From positions 12,603 through 23,766 of the forward strand of contig DHPU01000005.1 in assembly GCA_002407935.1 (NCBI GenBank): a stretch of 11,164 nucleotides of DNA. Direction: 5' to 3'. This DNA comes from Peptococcaceae bacterium UBA5356. GTDB lineage: Bacteria; Bacillota; Peptococcia; DRI-13; DTU073. The notes beneath the pieces were generated by a model. It made no database searches, was not told the origin of the DNA, and saw nothing but the letters and a program-made list of their open reading frames with translations. Below are positions 6,645-11,164 of the stretch, piece after piece (the stretch's first letter is position 1; each line of letters starts with the position of its first letter). The position numbers were made by a program, and so were the translations under genes.

Positions 6645-6755
6645 GGTTACCTCTCCTTGTTTAGTAAGAAATTCACAGTTAATCTTAATCTTTCTTCACC
6701 CCTCTTTGATTAACACCTTAACACCCATCATTTATTCTTAAGTATCGTCAATAAA

Positions 6756-6785
6756 ATTATACCGCACTGTGCTTATTGTGCTTAT
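6756..6785 (-). promoter_or_regulatory. Possible regulator-gene promoter with tandem 9-bp repeat
   Basis: A perfect TATAAT (6761..6756, minus strand) lies upstream of the regulator gene. No good -35 box is present at 16-18 bp. Instead a perfect head-to-tail duplication of a 9-mer (plus strand TGTGCTTAT at 6768-6776 and 6777-6785) covers the -35 position. That arrangement is typical of promoters needing an activator, but the binder is unknown. The predicted start is about 60 nt before the ATT codon at 6689. Confidence 0.4.
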
Positions 6786-6792
6786 AGCTGTT

Positions 6793-7650
6793 TTATTGCT
6801 TTTCCTTTAAAACATACGCTATTCCCAATGTCCCCGGTCCTACATGCAGTCCAATCACCGGGCCAATGGGACTAACCAATATTTCTCTCTCCGTTTTATT
6901 TTTAACTTTACTAATTATTAATTGCTCACATTCGGCAGGGCAATTGATATGATGAACGGCAATCTCCTCTATCCCATAGGTTTGAGCATCATTCTCCACC
7001 ATTTGCAGCATCTGTTTAACAGCTTTTTCAAAGGTTCTTACTTTTTCATAAACAGTAACCGAACCTGTTACCGTAAGAATAGGCTTTACCTGTAAAAGAG
7101 TTCCTAACAGCGAGGCCGCTTCACCAATTCTGCCGCCCTTTTTCAAATACTCTAAGGTTTTGGGAATAAAAAAAATCTTACTTCTAGAAAGTACAGAATT
7201 GGTCTTCTCTATAACCTGCTCTAAAGAAGCCCCCTCCCGAGCAGCACGAGCTGCCGTTAAAGCGGCCAGCCCTAACTGCATTACTGTGGTATGCGAATTA
7301 ATTATTTCTATACGCGCCTCCGGTATTTCCTCCAAAACCATCTTCCGCGCTTGCACCGCCGAATAATATGTACCACTGAGGTCAGAAGAAATTAGCACAC
7401 ATAAAATCTCCTGACCCTGCTTAACTAACCTAAGATAATTCTGATAAAAAACTAAAGGGGAAGGCTGAGAAGATGTGGGTAGTTTTTCTTTCCCCTCTAT
7501 CAGTTGATAAAATTCCTCGTTTATTAAATCCGTCTCCGCAAATAAACCGTCTTCCAAATAAACCGTCATCGAAACTTCCGTTATATCTAACTCTTTTAAT
7601 AATTTCCTATCAAGATAAGCAGTGCTATCAGTAATAATTTTAACTGTCAC
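6793..7650 (-). CDS. degV: DegV family fatty-acid-binding protein (FakB-like)
   Basis: The 285-residue soluble protein matches the DegV/FakB family, which binds a fatty acid and presents it to the kinase FakA for incorporation into phospholipid. Family landmarks are TDST at 7-10, the TSSQPSP stretch at 59-65, SSDLSGTY at 88-95, LKKGGRIG at 169-176 and the C-terminal IGLHVGPGTLG at 266-276. Length is normal. The start is GTG behind a weak G-rich site; no better start is available, and the N-terminus VKIITDST aligns with the family. No FakA gene is in the window, which is common because FakB genes are often scattered. It lies 146 bp behind selC and seems to be an independent unit with its own -10 box. 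There is no evident functional link with selenocysteine or with the sugar operon. Confidence 0.94.
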   Translation of the reverse strand: MTVKIITDSTAYLDRKLLKELDITEVSMTVYLEDGLFAETDLINEEFYQLIEGKEKLPTSSQPSPLVFYQNYLRLVKQGQEILCVLISSDLSGTYYSAVQARKMVLEEIPEARIEIINSHTTVMQLGLAALTAARAAREGASLEQVIEKTNSVLSRSKIFFIPKTLEYLKKGGRIGEAASLLGTLLQVKPILTVTGSVTVYEKVRTFEKAVKQMLQMVENDAQTYGIEEIAVHHINCPAECEQLIISKVKNKTEREILVSPIGPVIGLHVGPGTLGIAYVLKEKQ

Positions 7651-7671
7651 TTTTTCGCCCCCGTTTATAAA

Positions 7672-7695
7672 TGCCTATATTGCCTATATATTATA
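7672..7695 (-). promoter_or_regulatory. Possible degV promoter (-10) with tandem 9-bp repeat
   Basis: A perfect TATAAT occurs at 7695..7690 on the minus strand, 40 bp before the GTG start of the degV gene. The -35 region is weak (TAAATC at 17 bp). A perfect tandem 9-mer (plus strand TGCCTATAT at 7672-7680 and 7681-7689) starts directly downstream and spans the predicted transcription start, where a repressor could bind. Confidence 0.4.
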
Positions 7696-7723
7696 TGGTT
7701 TGTTTTTTATCCGATTTAATCTT

Positions 7724-7737
7724 GGAGAATATTCTCC
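7724..7737. repeat. 14-bp perfect palindrome between selC and degV
   Basis: GGAGAATATTCTCC is a perfect 14-bp palindrome, located about 30 bp upstream of the degV -10 box and about 60 bp after the selC 3' end. No T-run follows on either strand, so it is not a standard terminator. It could be a dimer-binding site for control of degV, or a short hairpin (5-bp stem, ATAT loop) at the selC transcript end. Confidence 0.4.
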
Positions 7738-7796
7738 CGTAATGCCAGCTATTACCATTTGCGACAGGCAGATATAATTATCTCCGTCGACAGAGA

Positions 7797-7893
7797 TGGC
7801 GGGAGCGTGTGGGAATCGAACCCACCCAGCGGAGGAGCGCTCCGCCACACTGGTTTTGAAGACCAGGCGCAACACCAGTCACAATCCGCTCCC
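7797..7893 (-). tRNA. selC: tRNA-Sec (selC), anticodon TCA
   Basis: This 97-nt selenocysteine tRNA is read on the minus strand. It has an extended 5' acceptor strand GGGAGCGG, a 6-bp D-stem (TGTGAC/GTTGCG) with a 4-nt loop, and an anticodon arm CTGGT-CTTCAAA-ACCAG with TCA at 7859..7857. The long variable arm pairs GCGGAG with CTCCGC (plus two wobble pairs), the T-arm is GTGGG-TTCGATT-CCCAC, and GCCA is encoded at the 3' end. Segment lengths equal those of E. coli selC. The eighth acceptor pair is G-A rather than Watson-Crick. It is charged with serine, converted to selenocysteinyl-tRNA and delivered by SelB, whose gene lies immediately upstream. Confidence 0.97.
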
Positions 7894-7911
7894 AAATAAA
7901 AGCTTCTCATA

Positions 7912-7941
7912 ATTATAGAAATTTGCTGTTCTTTTATTATA
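7912..7941 (-). promoter_or_regulatory. Candidate -10 boxes in the selB-selC gap
   Basis: The 53-bp AT-rich gap between the selB stop and selC contains two TATAAT hexamers on the minus strand (7941..7936 and 7917..7912). The second ends 18 nt before the tRNA, a fitting distance for a short leader. No good -35 box accompanies either, so selC may be transcribed mainly with selB. Confidence 0.3.
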
Positions 7942-7946
7942 TCATA

Positions 7947-9863
7947 TTATTTTCCCAATACTCTTTTATCTCCTACGCGAACAGTAAATTTAATCCTATC
8001 AAGATATTCCAGGAAGGGAACTGCTATTTTACGTGTCGTTCCCCAGAGATCCCGCGCTTGCGCAACTGTAAAATCTTCATTATTCTTCAACCATTCCTGC
8101 AATTTTTCTTGCCCTTCTAAAAGTAACTCCTTAGGTAAATATAAATCGCCTGTTAATTGAACTAACCAGCCTGTTCTAAGCAGATAACGCAATAGCTGCG
8201 CACTCGTCTTTTCCTCTAAATGTAATTCTTCCTCCACCGTTTTCCAATTAGGTGTCTGCCAACCACATCTTTGATAAACCTTTTCCACCGCCTGTATCCG
8301 TTCCAGCCATTGTCCCTGTACTCCGCCAAGTCCATAAGGAGCAATATAAAGCCCCTCTAACAAGGTTATTTTTTGTTGATTAACCCAGTATTTAAGTAAC
8401 GCCGTAAACTCATTCAAGTTGAGACTGCTGAATAAGCGGCTCCGCAAAAGCTCCTTTTTAATCCCAGGTTCCAAAGGATTTCCCTGCAAATATTTTTGTG
8501 CTTCCTGATACAAAGCCTTTTCCCATCCTGTTACTACTAAATCCGGGATAAAAATCTGCTCTCGCTCATTTAACGATATGCCTACAACCTTTTCCGCAGC
8601 AACTAGTTTCTTAAGAACATCCTCCAGCAGCTTCTCACTATGCCCCGTCTGGCGTGCTAATTCCGCCAAGGTTAGGGGCGTCTTCTTTTGGGCCAAACAT
8701 AAATAAATTACCTCCTCAAGGCTTCCTTCTGCCTTAAGAGTTACTTCCTCCATTGTTTGCTCCAAATCTTTTCTTTTATGTTTATGCGCCAGCGGCTCAA
8801 TTATTTTACCGCCACCAATAGTGGTAAGAGGAGAATAACTTCTTAATACATATTTATCGTCTCTCTGTACTACCACTGGTTTTTCCAACACTAACTGCAC
8901 ATAGGCTTTTTCGCCTGGCAGAAGCTCCTCTCTGTCCCAAAGTAAAACTCGCCCTATTGTTTCGGAAGTGCCCTGATGAAATCTAATCCTGCCGAAATTT
9001 TGCAGAGGCCTTACGGCGGTTTTCAGCAAATAAAAAGAAACATCCAGTCGTTGCGTAGGAATTAACCGGCCTTCTTCAGTCAGCAAATCCCCGCGCTCCA
9101 GCTCTTTAGGTTCAACTCCGGCCAAATTAACAGCCACCCTTTGCCCAACCCGAGCTGTTTCTACAAATTTATTATGTACCTGTAAGTTTCTTACCCTAAC
9201 TCTGCTATTCTTAATCGGGATAAACAATTGATCTCCCACCGCTATTTTTCCACTGAATAAAGTACCGGTAACTACTGTCCCAAACCCCTGCAAGGTAAAA
9301 ATTCTATCAATAGGTAATCGGACGATTCCTTCTTTCTTTATTTCACCGGAAAGCTCTTCGACCGCCTGACTTAAGGCCCGTAATATTTCCTCTTTTCCTG
9401 CTCCATTTACAGCGGAAAAAGTCAAGATGGGGGCTTGCTCATAACCGGTTCCGGCCAAAAAAGCGACGATCTCCTCTTGCAACAATTCTACTAATTCAGC
9501 ATCTACCAAATCTGTTTTGGTTATGACCACAATTATTTTTTTTAACTCCAGAAGACGTAAAATATCAAAATGTTCCCGGGTTTGCGGCATAATCCCTTCA
9601 TCAGCAGCAATTATTAACATGGCTAAATCAATCCCGCCTACTCCTGCCAGCATATTCTTGATAAAACGTTCATGCCCGGGGACATCAACGATGGCCACTG
9701 TTTTATTGCCGGGCAGCTGCAGATAAGCAAAACCCAGTTCAATGGTTATCCCCCGCTTTTTTTCCTCTTTCAATCTGTCTGGATCCATGCCCGACAAAAC
9801 CTTAACCAGGCTGGATTTTCCATGATCTATATGCCCTGCCGTTCCCACAACTAGATAAGACAA
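7947..9863 (-). CDS. selB: Selenocysteine-specific translation elongation factor SelB
   Basis: This 638-residue GTPase carries selenocysteinyl-tRNA to the ribosome at UGA codons followed by a SECIS hairpin. The N-terminal G domain has all the motifs: GHIDHGKS (10-17, P-loop), RGIT with T40, DVPGHE (60-65), TKTD (115-118) and SAVNG (150-154). Two EF-Tu-like beta domains follow to about residue 350. The C-terminal part (about 380-638) is the string of winged helices that binds SECIS RNA. Length is normal for bacterial SelB. The start is TTG, 5 nt after a run of eight G on the coding strand; homologues begin at the same place (M-S-Y-L-V-V-G-T-A-G). selC lies 53 bp downstream, the classical partner arrangement. 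selA, which often precedes selB, is not adjacent; a YkvI gene is there instead. Confidence 0.97.
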   Translation of the reverse strand: MSYLVVGTAGHIDHGKSSLVKVLSGMDPDRLKEEKKRGITIELGFAYLQLPGNKTVAIVDVPGHERFIKNMLAGVGGIDLAMLIIAADEGIMPQTREHFDILRLLELKKIIVVITKTDLVDAELVELLQEEIVAFLAGTGYEQAPILTFSAVNGAGKEEILRALSQAVEELSGEIKKEGIVRLPIDRIFTLQGFGTVVTGTLFSGKIAVGDQLFIPIKNSRVRVRNLQVHNKFVETARVGQRVAVNLAGVEPKELERGDLLTEEGRLIPTQRLDVSFYLLKTAVRPLQNFGRIRFHQGTSETIGRVLLWDREELLPGEKAYVQLVLEKPVVVQRDDKYVLRSYSPLTTIGGGKIIEPLAHKHKRKDLEQTMEEVTLKAEGSLEEVIYLCLAQKKTPLTLAELARQTGHSEKLLEDVLKKLVAAEKVVGISLNEREQIFIPDLVVTGWEKALYQEAQKYLQGNPLEPGIKKELLRSRLFSSLNLNEFTALLKYWVNQQKITLLEGLYIAPYGLGGVQGQWLERIQAVEKVYQRCGWQTPNWKTVEEELHLEEKTSAQLLRYLLRTGWLVQLTGDLYLPKELLLEGQEKLQEWLKNNEDFTVAQARDLWGTTRKIAVPFLEYLDRIKFTVRVGDKRVLGK

Positions 9864-9886
9864 TGTTACCCCCCCCTCTTTTAAAA

Positions 9887-9892
9887 ATTATA
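9887..9892 (-). promoter_or_regulatory. Candidate -10 box of selB
   Basis: A perfect TATAAT lies 23 bp upstream of the TTG start of selB, in the 70-bp gap after the YkvI gene. The matching -35 position reads TGGTAT, a poor match. The gap shows no terminator, so transcription from upstream is also possible. Confidence 0.3.
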
Positions 9893-9933
9893 CGATACTT
9901 ACAATAATAATACCAGTATTCGGCAAGAACACT

Positions 9934-11007
9934 TCAAAATTTAACGGTTTTGATGAGAATAGCCAGCAATAAGGCTAGACCTAAATACCCCATTAAAGGA
10001 TAAATTACCACCACCATCTGCGTAAAAGACCACGAGTAAAAAGGGACAGTAGGCAGGAAAATTAGTAAAAGGCAAAGTGCTCTGGGTAAAGCCAGCAATT
10101 GTTGGGCCCGCCTTAAAAGGCCAAACCCCAAAGTTAAAGCCGTAGTCAAAATGGCCGCCCAAAGCCCAAAGGAATAAACCCAACCTGCTAAAGGGTGCAC
10201 CCGAGAGGCTAAAACAAGCAGCGGAATTGCTTCATTCGTAACCAAAGCTCCTTGCTTCACCAAGGAAAAACTGATTACCGCAGCCAGCAATCCCAGGATT
10301 ATTCCCCCTAGTAAAACCCCTTCTCTTCCGCCTTTTGAGACCATCTGACCTAATGAAGAAAGTAGAACCATGCCTAAAATAAAATTATAGGAGACATAGA
10401 GCAATAAGGCCTGTAGCCAATTTTCGCCCACCAGATTCAGACTGGAAATAACCGCAGTTGCAACTTGCACCGTATCTTCAGATCTAATCACGGCGGTAAC
10501 AGTTTCACTGCTTAGTAAACTGAGCAACGCGATCGTCAAGGTTAGTAAAATTAAGCCGGGCATTAAAGCTGTATTTAACCAAAGCACCCCTTCTAAATCA
10601 GCCAATAAAAATAAATAAATGACCGCTGCCATCAGAAAATAGCCTAGCCAAAGAGGGAATCCCCATAATTGATTACCTAAACTACTACCCGCGACTAGCA
10701 TTACGGCTAAAGAGAAAAGGAGAAAAACAGTTATTAAGCCATCAAAAAATACGGCCGCTTTTTTGCCAAAAAGATAAACTAATAACTGATTATAACTAGC
10801 TATTTTCTCACGCACTACAACACCGATCACCAACATACCTAAAAAACCAAACAACAAGCCGGAAATTGCCGCTCCCATAATTCCCTTGAGCCCAAATACC
10901 GCAAAAAACTTTAAAAGCTCCTGCCCGGAGGCAAACCCGGCCCCAATAAGTGCCCCCAAATAAGTAAAGGCTACCTGCCAAGCAATAACCATTTTGCGCT
11001 TTTTCAT
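9934..11007 (-). CDS. YkvI-family membrane protein (APC/LeuT-like fold)
   Basis: This 357-residue, very hydrophobic integral membrane protein has about ten predicted membrane-spanning stretches and hardly any soluble region. The first helix contains GAGFASGQE (22-30), a conserved unwound segment typical of the YkvI family, itself related to amino-acid and branched-chain transporters of the APC superfamily. The transported substrate is not known for the family. The start is an ATG behind AGAGGA; the N-terminus KKRK is a normal positive-inside leader. It ends 70 bp before selB on the same strand. The link to selenocysteine synthesis is positional only, and I would not infer selenium transport from this alone. 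Confidence 0.88.
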   Translation of the reverse strand: MKKRKMVIAWQVAFTYLGALIGAGFASGQELLKFFAVFGLKGIMGAAISGLLFGFLGMLVIGVVVREKIASYNQLLVYLFGKKAAVFFDGLITVFLLFSLAVMLVAGSSLGNQLWGFPLWLGYFLMAAVIYLFLLADLEGVLWLNTALMPGLILLTLTIALLSLLSSETVTAVIRSEDTVQVATAVISSLNLVGENWLQALLLYVSYNFILGMVLLSSLGQMVSKGGREGVLLGGIILGLLAAVISFSLVKQGALVTNEAIPLLVLASRVHPLAGWVYSFGLWAAILTTALTLGFGLLRRAQQLLALPRALCLLLIFLPTVPFYSWSFTQMVVVIYPLMGYLGLALLLAILIKTVKF

Positions 11008-11164
11008 TAATATTCCTCTGTATATTAACCTTTGCTTCCATCTTATGTCTCGGTAATGGATTTATCCGTTATACTTTAGCGCTTTTTTGTCTATACTACC
11101 TTTAACCCTGTCTGCTTTGCGGAAATTCTCCTTCTTTTAAGATTTGCTTGCTTTAGGATTTGCT
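11008..11164 (-). other. Upstream region of the YkvI gene, no gene identified
   Basis: This edge stretch holds a TATAAC box (11073..11068, minus strand) about 60 bp before the YkvI start, without a clear -35. A frame without stops runs from the window edge to a TAG at 11093..11091 (23 sense codons). It could be the tail of an upstream gene but is too short to judge. A heptamer ATTTGCT occurs twice near the edge. Confidence 0.25.

Noticed and set aside
7684..7875. 63-residue open frame overlapping selC on the minus strand
   Set aside because: It is read through the tRNA-Sec gene and its flanks; it has no ribosome site and the tRNA explains the sequence.
1..7893. Genomic island inserted at a tRNA gene (selC or tRNA-fMet)
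   Set aside because: Both are common integration targets, but there is no integrase, no repeated tRNA end and no att-like duplication, and tRNA-fMet is flanked on its 5' side, which is not the usual target end.
9909..9920. Terminator between the YkvI gene and selB
   Set aside because: The only dyad (AATAC-CA-GTATT) has a 2-nt centre and no T-run after a GC-rich stem.
11091..11162. C-terminal tail of an upstream gene at the window edge
   Set aside because: Twenty-three stop-free codons are not enough evidence, and the residues (very basic) match nothing I recognise.

Overview
The window reads as bacterial DNA from an anaerobic, Clostridia-type member of the Bacillota. Support for this comes from strong AAAGGAGG-type ribosome binding sites, sigma-A style promoters (TTGACA/TATTAT), ATG, GTG and TTG starts, and gene families common in that group (YkvI, DegV, a clostridial-type SelB with its selC tRNA). 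The species cannot be named from the sequence. Every gene I can support lies on the minus strand, so the reading order runs from high to low coordinates.

Right part (about 6.8-11.2 kb) is housekeeping. It holds a YkvI-family membrane protein, the selenocysteine elongation factor SelB, the selenocysteine tRNA gene selC 53 bp behind selB, and a DegV/FakB-type fatty-acid-binding protein. SelB and tRNA-Sec together decode in-frame UGA as selenocysteine. The other two parts of the machinery (selA, selD) are not in the window, and no selenoprotein gene is visible.

Left part (about 0-6.7 kb) is a catabolic locus that I think is the interesting system. A YhfZ-type regulator (winged helix plus a ligand-binding domain resembling solute-binding proteins) is followed by a 325-bp control region. 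That region has a textbook promoter, two copies of a 24-bp dyad 118 bp apart, and a leader of about 240 nt. Four genes follow: a RuBisCO-like protein, a short-chain dehydrogenase, an FGGY sugar kinase and a galactitol-type PTS IIC permease. The RuBisCO-like protein keeps the carbamate lysine, the metal ligands and the phosphate loop, but has lost several residues needed for CO2 fixation. A reasonable inference is that a polyol, sugar or sugar acid enters through the IIC protein, is oxidised by the dehydrogenase, is phosphorylated by the kinase, and is then enolised and isomerised or decarboxylated by the RuBisCO-like enzyme. The substrate is unknown. No PTS IIA or IIB gene and no aldolase is present here.

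An initiator tRNA gene, cut by the window edge, lies just behind the permease gene. I found no convincing intrinsic terminator anywhere, and no mobile element, integrase or CRISPR array.
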